Positions 1-6,801 of a DNA stretch of 30,766 nt are shown here, one piece after another. This DNA is from JAUYQR01 sp031377265 (GTDB taxonomy: Bacteria; Pseudomonadota; Alphaproteobacteria; Rhodobacterales; Rhodobacteraceae): assembly GCF_031377265.1 (NCBI RefSeq), contig NZ_JANMET010000168.1:1-30766 (forward strand), given 5' to 3'. The position numbers and the translations under genes were made by a program. The notes under the pieces are model-generated. The model was not told the DNA's origin, did no database searches, and saw only the letters and a list, made by a program, of their open reading frames with translations. Numbering within the stretch: position 1 is the stretch's first letter; each line of letters opens with the position of its first letter.

Positions 1-246
1 GAAGACAGCTTTGTCGTGCAGGAATGGCTGGCCGAAGGCAACGTGGCCCGGATTGCCGACTACGACTTTGTCCAGGACCAGATCGTCGTGGTCTACGACT
101 CCACTGCCCATCCCGACCCGCAGCTAAGCCTTGCCACCAAATCGGACGGCGACGATGTCACAATCCTTTTGGACGGCGCGCCGGTTGCGGTGGTGACCGG
201 TGGCAGCAGTGTCTTTCTCAGCGACATCCGGCTTTCCGCCGCTTGA
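1..246 (+). CDS. C-terminal end of an RTX/hemolysin-type calcium-binding-like secreted protein (5' truncated)
   Basis: The frame is open from the first base and ends at TGA 244-246, so only the last 81 residues are visible. The segment reads IADYDFVQDQIVVVYD, then PDPQLSLA, then DVTILLDGAPVAVV and a final GGSSVFLSDIRLSA. From memory this beta-rich pattern (I-x-D-F/Y-D, D-Q-I/L-V-V-V-Y-D, I-L-L-D-G-x-P-V-A) closes many large RTX-like calcium-binding proteins of Rhodobacteraceae, usually exported by type I secretion. The GGxGxD repeats that would confirm this lie upstream, outside the window. The exact function of the full protein cannot be told. It converges with the DUF1643 gene and the stop codons are only 27 bases apart. 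Confidence 0.6.
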   Translation, partial: EDSFVVQEWLAEGNVARIADYDFVQDQIVVVYDSTAHPDPQLSLATKSDGDDVTILLDGAPVAVVTGGSSVFLSDIRLSAA

Positions 247-273
247 TATCATCCAACCGGGGCCGCAGATCAC

Positions 274-777
274 CTAGGCCCAAGCTTCCGGTTGTTGCCC
301 ATAACTCACGTACAGCGGATGCCGTGGCTGGTTCTGCCCTGTCAGCCCCAGATGCAGCAGGCGGCTGCCGGTGCCGCGCAGCAGCGCCTCTACCTCTGCG
401 CCCCGGTCCAGATGCAAGCCGTGGTTTCCCCACGCGCACAGCACCGCGTCGGCCCAGATGGCACTGTCGGCAATCGCCGCATCATTGCCCGGCCCCACCG
501 GGTCCGGCTCGGCGCGCATTACCTTGGGGTCGGTTGCCCGAAACGCGAAAATGTTGGTCACCCGGAACGCTCCGAACCCCAGTGCCCGCGCCCGCCGTTC
601 GCAGCGCTCTACTGTCGGGTCATTCTGCACTTCCGTTGCCGTCGACGGATTAAGCATCACGAACAAAGCTTTAGGCCCAGGCCGCCAAACCCGCGTCAGC
701 AGATAGCGATACTTCTGGCAATCCGAATAGACCGCTTCCGACACCGCATCGCCCTTGGTGAACTGCTTGGTGATCAT
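274..777 (-). CDS. DUF1643 domain-containing protein
   Basis: 167 residues starting MITKQFTKGDAV. The conserved features of the family are visible: YRYLLTRVW near the start, ALFVMLNPSTAT, NDPTVERC, GFGAFRVTNIFAFRAT, then a central DAVLCAWGNHG segment and a C-terminal GQPRHPLYVSY-like strand (here NQPRHPLYVSYG). DUF1643 proteins are widespread and biochemically uncharacterised; a nucleotide- or nucleic-acid-related role is only speculation. The start was chosen at 777 because this ATG overlaps the TGA of the upstream tetR gene by four bases (ATGA), the usual sign of translational coupling. A longer reading from 819 would lie inside tetR. It is therefore the second gene of a tetR-DUF1643 operon. 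Confidence 0.85.
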   Translation of the reverse strand: MITKQFTKGDAVSEAVYSDCQKYRYLLTRVWRPGPKALFVMLNPSTATEVQNDPTVERCERRARALGFGAFRVTNIFAFRATDPKVMRAEPDPVGPGNDAAIADSAIWADAVLCAWGNHGLHLDRGAEVEALLRGTGSRLLHLGLTGQNQPRHPLYVSYGQQPEAWA

Positions 778-1340
778 CCCACTGCGCCCCGCACCAACCG
801 CTGCAGCGCCGCCCGCCAAGGTTCCTCCGCCTCGCCCTGTGCAATCGCCAGCGCCGCCCGATCATGGGCGGCTGACAACAACCCTGCCAGCGCCGCATCG
901 TGCAACCCTGCTGCCGCCAGCCCCTCGACCAGCGTGCGCGCGCCGGTTTCGCGGTCGATCACGGCCAGCTTTGCAAGGCCCAGCGCGGCCGGCGCTTCAG
1001 TCAGCAACAGCCTTGCCCGCCCCGGAACCTGCATTGCCGTCAGAAACGCCTCACCACCACGGATCAGGGCATCAACCGGCGCCAGGCTGGTATAATCCGC
1101 CGCTTCCACCGCCAAAGCCACCGCCTCTGCTTCGGCCCTGATCACGGCTTCGAACAGCGCCTCCTTGTCAGCGAAATGGTGATATAGCGCGCCGCGCGTC
1201 ACCCCCGCCGCCGCCACAATGTCGGGCGTGCCGGTGCCTGAAAAGCCACGCGTCACGAACAGCTTGCGCCCCGCCTGCATCAGCGCCCCGCGCATCGCAT
1301 CACTGCGCTCTTTCTGCGACCGCCGCATCGTCTCTTGCAT
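774..1340 (-). CDS. TetR/AcrR family transcriptional regulator
   Basis: 188 residues. The N-terminal helix-turn-helix domain is clear: ALMQAGRKLFVTRGFSGTGTPDI, then AAAGVTRGALYHHFADKEALFEAVI, the signature recognition-helix region of TetR repressors (about residues 18-65). The C-terminal ligand-binding domain is alanine/leucine-rich with ARLLLTEAPAALG, and its inducer cannot be predicted. Start at the ATG at 1340 (MQETMRRSQKERSDAMR); the upstream extension to 1415 would run through the operator region. It is divergent from the VOC-fold gene at 1405, and the 64-base gap holds paired palindromes, so it probably represses both itself and the VOC gene. It is followed by a coupled DUF1643 gene. 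Confidence 0.9.
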   Translation of the reverse strand: MQETMRRSQKERSDAMRGALMQAGRKLFVTRGFSGTGTPDIVAAAGVTRGALYHHFADKEALFEAVIRAEAEAVALAVEAADYTSLAPVDALIRGGEAFLTAMQVPGRARLLLTEAPAALGLAKLAVIDRETGARTLVEGLAAAGLHDAALAGLLSAAHDRAALAIAQGEAEEPWRAALQRLVRGAVG

Positions 1341-1387
1341 ACATACATCCTGTATGTTATTTACATTCACAATGTACCCAAATGTAA
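1341..1387. promoter_or_regulatory. Paired inverted repeats, likely TetR operators in a divergent promoter region
   Basis: Two perfect inverted repeats with three-base spacers lie side by side: ACATACA-TCC-TGTATGT at 1341-1357 and TACATT-CAC-AATGTA at 1362-1376. Their centres (1349 and 1369) are 20 bp apart, about two helical turns. A third half-site AATGTAA (1381-1387) is the complement of TTACATT at 1361-1367. The region is AT-rich against a GC-rich background and sits between a TetR gene and the divergent VOC gene. Operator function is inferred from position and symmetry. Confidence 0.7.
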
Positions 1388-1404
1388 AAGGAAAGGAAAC
1401 CCCG

Positions 1405-1830
1405 ATGCAATCCACCAGCTACTACCCGGTCCTGCTCAGCGCCGATGTGCCCGCCGCCGCCGCGTTCTACTGCGACCATTTCCATTTCACCCCGCTGTTC
1501 ACCGCCGATTGGTACGTCCATCTCCAGTCCACCGAAGACCCCGCCATCAACCTCGCCCTCGTCGCGCAGGACCACGAAACCATCCCGGCGCCGGCACGGG
1601 GCAAAACCGGCGGCGTCATCCTGAACTTCGAGGTTGCGGACCCCGACGCACACCATGCCCGCCTCAAGGCTGCCGGCCTGACCATCCTGCTGCCGCTGCG
1701 CGACGAAGCGTTCGGCCAACGCCATTTCATCGCCGCCGCCCCGGATGGCGTGCTGATTGACGTGATCCGCCCGATCCCACCCTCTGCCGACTTTGCCGCG
1801 CAATACGCCCCCGACGCCCTGCCGCAATAG
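1405..1830 (+). CDS. VOC (glyoxalase/bleomycin-resistance fold) family protein
   Basis: 141 residues. The N-terminal YYPVLLSADVPAAAAFYCDHFHF and the C-terminal GQRHFIAAAPDGVLIDVIRPI are the two beta-alpha-beta-beta-beta halves of a vicinal-oxygen-chelate domain; VILNFEVADPDAHHARLKAAG is the linker-helix motif of the second half. Family members include glyoxalase I, dioxygenases and antibiotic-binding proteins, and the substrate here is not evident. Start at ATG 1405, preceded by a good ribosome site (AAAGGAAAGG, about 7-10 bases upstream). It is divergent from a TetR regulator with palindromic sites between them, so it is probably the regulator's target, perhaps in detoxification of the inducing ligand. 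Confidence 0.85.
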   Translation: MQSTSYYPVLLSADVPAAAAFYCDHFHFTPLFTADWYVHLQSTEDPAINLALVAQDHETIPAPARGKTGGVILNFEVADPDAHHARLKAAGLTILLPLRDEAFGQRHFIAAAPDGVLIDVIRPIPPSADFAAQYAPDALPQ

Positions 1831-1898
1831 CCGCCCACTGGCCCTTTGGCGCGCGGACCTGCATAGTGCTCCGGCCCGCCTGCACGCAAAGGCCCACC

Positions 1899-2615
1899 AT
1901 GCCAGACCCCGGCTACTTCCGCAGTTTTCTTGCCCGAACCGACGACCGCACGCTCTACAAGATGGACCACTACCTCGACATCTACGACCGCCAGCTTGGC
2001 GGTTGGCAGGGCCGCGACGTCTCGTTCCTTGAGATCGGCGTTTACAAAGGCGGTTCACTCCGCATGTGGCGCGAGTTCTTCGCCCCCGCCGCGCGGCTGA
2101 CCTTCGCCGACATCGACCCGGGGTGCAAAGCCCTCGAACTGCCCGGCACCCAGATCCGCATCGGCGATCAATCCGACCCGAACTTCCTTGCCACCCTTGC
2201 GCAGGATCGTGGCCCGTTTGACCTGATCGTCGATGATGGCGGCCATCAGATGCTCCAGCAGATCATCAGCTTTCAGCACCTCTGGCCGCACCTCCGCCCC
2301 GGCGGCCTCTACATCGTCGAAGATACCCACACCAGCTATTGGCCCGGCTTTGGCGGCGGCCACCGCGCGCCCGCCAGCTTCATCGAATTCGCCAAAGACC
2401 TGATTGATAAGATGCACTCCTGGTACACCGAGGATGATGCGGGCTTCCCGCTGCACCCGATGGCCAGCGAAATCGGCTCGATCCAGTTTCACGATTCGCT
2501 GGTGATCGTGGAAAAGACCCGCAAACCGCAGCCCGTCTCGATCACCTCGCGCAATGGCCAGACCGAACGCTCCGACCGTATCCTCAAGATCCGCGGCCGC
2601 CGCTCGATCTTCTGA
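1899..2615 (+). CDS. Class I SAM-dependent methyltransferase (MycE-like)
   Basis: 238 residues. Motif I of a Rossmann methyltransferase is visible as VSFLEIGVYKGGSLRMWREFF; the acidic end of strand 2 is LTFADIDPGC; FDLIVDDGGHQMLQQIISFQHLWPHLRPGGLYIVEDTHTSYW contains motifs IV and V and the acidic residues that in MycE-type sugar O-methyltransferases bind Mg2+. The protein is the length of the catalytic domain only. The substrate is unknown; sugar or lipid methylation is possible by family resemblance. Start at ATG 1899 because AAAGG lies six bases upstream; an upstream start at 1866 has no such site. It sits 77 bases before pheS but with no functional link that I know of. Confidence 0.8.
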   Translation: MPDPGYFRSFLARTDDRTLYKMDHYLDIYDRQLGGWQGRDVSFLEIGVYKGGSLRMWREFFAPAARLTFADIDPGCKALELPGTQIRIGDQSDPNFLATLAQDRGPFDLIVDDGGHQMLQQIISFQHLWPHLRPGGLYIVEDTHTSYWPGFGGGHRAPASFIEFAKDLIDKMHSWYTEDDAGFPLHPMASEIGSIQFHDSLVIVEKTRKPQPVSITSRNGQTERSDRILKIRGRRSIF

Positions 2616-2692
2616 CCGCCACCCCCGCGTTGCCGCCCTTGCATCCACGGGCCTTCCCCGCTAGCACCATCCCCGATCTGCAGGAGGCGCTG

Positions 2693-3775
2693 ATGGACGG
2701 CATCGACACGTTGAAAGCCAGGTATCTGGCCGCCATCTCGGCTGCCTATGATGAGGCCAGCATCGAAGAGGTGCGCCTTGCAGCGCTAGGCAAGAAGGGC
2801 GAGATCAGCCTGAAAATGCGCGATCTGGGCCAGATGGACCCTGCCCAGCGTCAGGTCGCCGGGGCCATGCTGAACCTTTTGAAGGACGAGATTGACGCCG
2901 CACTGCGCGCCAAGAAAATGGCGCTGGGCGATGCGGCGCTCGACGAACGCCTCCGCGCCGAATGGCTCGATGTGACGCTGCCCGCCCGCCCCCGCCCGCG
3001 CGGCACCATCCATCCGGTATCCCAGGTGATGGAGGAGCTGACCGCCATTTTCGCCGACATGGGCTTTGCCGTGGCCGAAGGCCCGCAGGTGGAAAGCGAC
3101 TGGTACAATTTCGACGCGCTGAACATCCCGCCGGAACACCCCGCCCGGCAGGAACATGACACCTTCTTCATGCACCGCGCGCCCGGCGACACCCGCCCGC
3201 CACATGTGCTGCGCACCCACACCAGCCCGGTACAAATCCGCGCGCTGATGGCCCAAGGCGCGCCAATCCGCGTCATCGCCCCCGGCCGCGTCTACCGGAT
3301 GGATATGGACCAGACCCACACCCCGATGTTCCATCAGGTCGAGGGTCTGGCGATCGACCGCACCATCTCGATGGCCAACCTGAAATGGGTGCTGGAGGAG
3401 TTTTGCCGGGCCTACTTCGAGGTCGACAAGGTCGAACTGCGCTTCCGCGCGTCACACTTCCCCTTCACCGAGCCCTCGGCCGAGGTCGACATCCGCTATT
3501 CAAACGTTGGCGGCCAGCTCCGCATCGGCGAGGGCGACAATTGGATGGAGATTCTCGGCTCCGGCATGGTGCACCCCAAGGTGCTGAAGGCCGCAGGGGT
3601 CGATCCAGACCAGTGGCAGGGTTTCGCCTTCGGCATGGGCATCGACCGCATCGCCATGCTGAAATACGGCATCCCCGACCTGCGCGCCTTCTTCGAGGCC
3701 GATCTGCGCTGGCTGCGCCACTACGGCTTCAGCGCGCTGGATGTGCCGGATCTGGCGGGTGGGTTGAGCGGGTAG
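2693..3775 (+). CDS. pheS: Phenylalanine--tRNA ligase alpha subunit
   Basis: 360 residues, the normal size for a bacterial PheS. It catalyses ATP-dependent charging of tRNA-Phe as an alpha2beta2 enzyme with PheT in the cytoplasm. Visible are the N-terminal coiled-coil arm (IEEVRLAALGKKGEISLKMR), class II motif 1 (HPVSQVMEELTAIFADMGF), motif 2 (RTHTSPVQIRAL ... RVIAPGRVYRMD ... THTPMFHQVEG), and motif 3 (GFAFGMGIDRIAMLKYGIPDLR). Start at ATG 2693, with AGGAGG ten bases upstream; the longer frame from 2630 has no ribosome site. pheT does not follow: the next gene is an outer-membrane protein and no pheT occurs in the window. Confidence 0.97.
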   Translation: MDGIDTLKARYLAAISAAYDEASIEEVRLAALGKKGEISLKMRDLGQMDPAQRQVAGAMLNLLKDEIDAALRAKKMALGDAALDERLRAEWLDVTLPARPRPRGTIHPVSQVMEELTAIFADMGFAVAEGPQVESDWYNFDALNIPPEHPARQEHDTFFMHRAPGDTRPPHVLRTHTSPVQIRALMAQGAPIRVIAPGRVYRMDMDQTHTPMFHQVEGLAIDRTISMANLKWVLEEFCRAYFEVDKVELRFRASHFPFTEPSAEVDIRYSNVGGQLRIGEGDNWMEILGSGMVHPKVLKAAGVDPDQWQGFAFGMGIDRIAMLKYGIPDLRAFFEADLRWLRHYGFSALDVPDLAGGLSG

Positions 3776-4018
3776 TCTGACCGCCCCCAACCCAATTCTC
3801 CCAGCCTCGCAGCGCTTTCCCGGCCTTTGAAACCCATCCAGGACAGGGCTTTAGCCTAGTTGCGCCGTCGCAACACGCCCAACCAAAGATCGGGCCTGAA
3901 TGCATATGTTATTTCCTTATGGCATTTTTAGCATTATTGGATTTGCATACACTTGGGGGTGTAACCGCGGGGTCCAAATGCGCAACTGCGCATCTGGCCA
4001 ACTTAAGGATGCACCTCA

Positions 4019-4663
4019 ATGACACTCAATGTTCTGGCTTCAAACCACCTCTTTGCCACCCTGATTGCGGGTTTCGCCGGTCTTTCCTGCACATCCGCCA
4101 CAGCGCAAAGCTTTGACTGGGCGGGTCCATACGGCGGCCTGCACTTGGGTTATGCGGTTGGAGAGTCGACCGCCGTTCCCATCGATGTAAACGATCCAAG
4201 CGATGTCAAAGGCGCGTTCCTTGGCGCTCAGATCGGCTATAACTTCCAGTCCGGGCCGTGGGTTTACGGGGTAGAGGCTGATGTTTCCACCACCAACATC
4301 GAAAACGATCTGGCAGGTGGCACCATCGTCAATCGCGATGAATATGTTGAACTGAACTGGATGGCCACTTTGCGCGGGCGGGCGGGCTATGCGTTCAACA
4401 AGACACTCGTCTATGGCACCATCGGTGCTGCAGCCGCAAATGTCACCGCCATTGACTGGGACGCTGGGCCAGAGTCGGCCACGAACAACCACAGCGGCTT
4501 GGCATTGGGCGCAGGCGTCGAATTTGCCATTTCAGATCGGTCCACCTTGGTGGCGGAATACCAGCATGTCGATCTCGAGGACGAGGTCTATGACCTTGGC
4601 GATCCTGATACTGTTGGTGTTTCAAGCAGTCAGATCAAACTGGGTTTCAATCTCCACTTCTAG
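4019..4663 (+). CDS. Outer membrane beta-barrel protein (Omp25/31-like porin family)
   Basis: 214 residues with a cleavable signal peptide (FATLIAGFAGLSCTSATAQS, probable cleavage after ATAQ or TAQS) followed by FDWAGPYGGLHLGYAVG, the classic start of the OMP_b-brl family in alphaproteobacteria. Alternating amphipathic strands follow (GAFLGAQIGYNFQSGPWVYGVEADVS, WMATLRGRAGYAFNKTLVYGTIGAAAANV, SGLALGAGVEFAISDRSTLVAEYQHVDL) and it ends in SQIKLGFNLHF, with the terminal aromatic residue typical of BAM-assembled barrels. Predicted eight-stranded. Start at ATG 4019 with AAGGA about nine bases upstream. It appears monocistronic, preceded by a relatively AT-rich 240-base upstream region that could hold its promoter. 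Function is structural or adhesive by family; not known. Confidence 0.88.
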   Translation: MTLNVLASNHLFATLIAGFAGLSCTSATAQSFDWAGPYGGLHLGYAVGESTAVPIDVNDPSDVKGAFLGAQIGYNFQSGPWVYGVEADVSTTNIENDLAGGTIVNRDEYVELNWMATLRGRAGYAFNKTLVYGTIGAAAANVTAIDWDAGPESATNNHSGLALGAGVEFAISDRSTLVAEYQHVDLEDEVYDLGDPDTVGVSSSQIKLGFNLHF

Positions 4664-4770
4664 ATCTTTCCTCATGGCCATCGTCGGGCACCCGGCCAAC
4701 GTCGGGCGCCCCAACCCAACCCGCCGCTACCCCGATTGCACCCGATCCCCGGGCCAGCTACGCTTTGCCC

Positions 4771-5562
4771 ATGCAAGACAAAGACCAATCCGCCCGCATC
4801 CATCTGGCCTCGCAAGACCCGGCCTTCCCGGCCCAGCGCGAGGCCGCTTATCAAGCCATCGTCGCCGCCCTTGATGCCCTGCTCATTCCGCGCGGCTATG
4901 CCCTGAAGGGCAGCACCTGGACGAAGACCAGCACGCAAGGCAAATCCGCCCTGCATCTGCAGCGCAGCCGCTATGGCTGGGATGTGCAGATCGCCCTGCG
5001 CTTCCTCACCCCGGCAGGCACCCCACCCGACGGCTGGCCCGAACATGAAGACCTGCCGCTGGACCGCTTCTTTCCGCCCGGCACCTCGGCCCCCGGCACG
5101 CTCGCCTATCTCGATGTCATCGAACATCCCGAACGGCTGGCCCAGACACTCACCGCCCTGTCAGAAAACGCGCTGCCCTGGCTTGACGCGAACCATGCCG
5201 ACAGCGCCCCGCCAAAAGCCATCAACCTCGCCGAGAAACTCAGCCTGTTCACCGATCACTGGTCGCCCAAAGTGATCGCCGCCTTCAATGGCCATGACGT
5301 GATGCTGGTCAAGGTACAGGGCGAGTTTGTCTGGCACTCCCACCCCGACACCGACGATTTCTTCCTCGTCCTCAAGGGCCAGCTCACGATCCGCCAGCGT
5401 GACGGCGATGTGATCCTGAACGCGGGCGATCTGCACATCGTGCCGAAGGGGGTCGAGCATTGCACCGTCGCCGCGGATGAGGCGCATCTCCTGCTGATCG
5501 AACCCAGAGGCACCCCCAACACCGGCGATCCAGCCACCGCAGCGGTCAACCACCCCATCTAA
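4771..5562 (+). CDS. Two-domain protein: DUF4304-like N-terminus fused to a cupin
   Basis: 263 residues. The N-terminal part (about 20-140) has the pattern IVAALDALLIPRGYALKGSTWTK, LHLQRSRYGWDVQIALRF and DLPLDRFF, which resembles DUF4304 proteins of unknown function. The C-terminal part (about 148-255) is a compact cupin: GEFVWHSHPDTDDFFLVLKG carries the metal-binding H-x-H and an acidic residue of cupin motif 1, and GDLHIVPKGVEHCTVA carries the histidine of motif 2. Such short cupins are usually stand-alone proteins of about 110 residues. The fusion has no frameshift or internal stop. Start at ATG 4771; an in-frame TTG six bases earlier is less likely. The reaction catalysed, if any, is unknown. 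Confidence 0.8.
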   Translation: MQDKDQSARIHLASQDPAFPAQREAAYQAIVAALDALLIPRGYALKGSTWTKTSTQGKSALHLQRSRYGWDVQIALRFLTPAGTPPDGWPEHEDLPLDRFFPPGTSAPGTLAYLDVIEHPERLAQTLTALSENALPWLDANHADSAPPKAINLAEKLSLFTDHWSPKVIAAFNGHDVMLVKVQGEFVWHSHPDTDDFFLVLKGQLTIRQRDGDVILNAGDLHIVPKGVEHCTVAADEAHLLLIEPRGTPNTGDPATAAVNHPI

Positions 5563-5609
5563 CCGGCATCAAACTCTAAAATTTACCTAAAATTCGGCTT
5601 CCTCTTCGC

Positions 5610-5651
5610 CAAATATCCCACGGGCGGTCCGGAGGGTGTGAAACCCTCCGG
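5610..5651 (-). repeat. 3' element copy 1: hairpin with TTTCACA loop plus shared 15-mer
   Basis: Read on the minus strand, eleven bases after the stop of the flavoprotein gene, there is a hairpin (stem CCGGAGGG at 5629-5636 with CCCTCCGG at 5644-5651, loop TTTCACA on the minus strand) followed by CCCGTGGGATATTTG (5610-5624). The same loop and the identical 15-mer recur at 9094-9155, again just after a minus-strand gene. It probably acts as a transcript 3' end or terminator-associated repeat. It also lies between convergent genes. Confidence 0.7.
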
Positions 5652-5661
5652 TCCCCACGGT

Positions 5662-6801
5662 TCACCCAGCCGCCGCCCGGCCCGCCCAGCGCCCCGTCGC
5701 CCAGCACCCGGTCAGCAGATAACCCCCCGTAGGTGCTTCCCAATCCAGCATCTCGCCACAGACGAACACCCCCGGAACCGCCCGCAGCTCCAACCCCTCG
5801 GTCACCGCCCCCCGCGTCACCCCGCCCGCCACGGAAATCGCCTCGTCCAGCGGTCGTGGCCCCGCCAGCCGCACCGGCAAGGCCTTCACCACCGTCAACG
5901 GCGCACCCTTCGCAAACTCCATCACCAACGCCACCGCCACCGGCGCCAGCCCCAGCTTGCGCAGCCGGTTGGCCGCCGTTTCGCCCGCCCGCATCCGTCC
6001 CAGCCGCGCGGCCACCTCCGCCGCGCCCACATCCGGCATCAGGTCCAGCACCAGCCCCGCGCCTTCGCGCAACTCCCGCGACACCGCATAGATCCCGCCG
6101 CCCTCCAGCCCCCGCGCCGACACGACAAACTCGCCCCGCTCGCGCCGCCCGGCCACATAGAGCGCCGCCCCCTTCACTGGCTGCCCGAACACCCGTGCCA
6201 TCTGCGCCGACCAGTCCACCGCGAACCCCATGTTCGCAGGCTTCCAGGCCGCCACCTCCACCCCCCGCTCCACCAACCACGGCACCCATGCCGCGTCCGA
6301 CCCCAGCCTGGCCCAACTTGCCCCGCCCAGCGCCAGCACGGTCACCGCCGGGGTCAGCACCCGTTCCCCCTCCGGCATCTTAAACCGCAGCCCCGCGCCC
6401 GCAAACCCCGCCCAGCGCCAGCGCGTCCGCACCTCAACCCCCGCCGCCCCCAACCGCGCCAGCCACGCCCGCAGCAAGGGCGAGGCTTTCATCGCCGCCG
6501 GAAACACCCGCCCCGAAGACCCGGTGAACACCTCCTGCCCCAGCCCACGGCACCAGGCCATCACCTCCGCCGGCCCGAACTCCGCCAGCATCGGCCCCAG
6601 CCAGTCGCTGTCATACCTGCCCGCAAAGGCCGCCGCGCCCTCGTCCTTGGTGACATTCAGCCCTGATTTCCCCGCCATCAGAAACTTGCGCCCGACCGAA
6701 GCCTTGGCCTCGCAGACCAGCACCCGCCGCCCCGCCCGCGCCAGCTCCTCCGCCGCCATCAACCCGGCTGGCCCCGCCCCGATGACCAGCGCGTCAACCA
6801 A
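5662..6801 (-). CDS. NAD(P)/FAD-dependent oxidoreductase, TIGR03862 / HI0933-like flavoprotein
   Basis: 379 residues. The N-terminus ALVIGAGPAGLMAAEELARAGRRVLVCE is a dinucleotide-binding Rossmann fold (GxGxxG); ASVGRKFLMAGKSGLNVTKDE is the signature of the HI0933-like flavoprotein family; and the C-terminal GVFVCGEMLDWEAPTGGYLLTGCWATGRWAG closes the FAD site. The subset with GSSGRVFP and LDWEAPTGGYLL corresponds to TIGR03862. The physiological substrate is unknown. It begins with TTG at 6801, overlapping the mechanosensitive-channel stop by eight bases, so it is translationally coupled as the last gene of a speB-mscS-flavoprotein operon. A hairpin element follows immediately. Confidence 0.87.
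   Translation of the reverse strand: MVDALVIGAGPAGLMAAEELARAGRRVLVCEAKASVGRKFLMAGKSGLNVTKDEGAAAFAGRYDSDWLGPMLAEFGPAEVMAWCRGLGQEVFTGSSGRVFPAAMKASPLLRAWLARLGAAGVEVRTRWRWAGFAGAGLRFKMPEGERVLTPAVTVLALGGASWARLGSDAAWVPWLVERGVEVAAWKPANMGFAVDWSAQMARVFGQPVKGAALYVAGRRERGEFVVSARGLEGGGIYAVSRELREGAGLVLDLMPDVGAAEVAARLGRMRAGETAANRLRKLGLAPVAVALVMEFAKGAPLTVVKALPVRLAGPRPLDEAISVAGGVTRGAVTEGLELRAVPGVFVCGEMLDWEAPTGGYLLTGCWATGRWAGRAAAG

Noticed and set aside
292..1095. Long plus-strand open frame opposite tetR and DUF1643
   Set aside because: Low-complexity Pro/Arg/Ala-rich translation with no motif; it is the complement of two well-supported genes in GC-rich DNA.
4686..4710. Repeated CGTCGGGC and GGGCGCCC after the outer-membrane protein gene as a terminator
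   Set aside because: No clear stable stem with a T run; too short a repeat to call.
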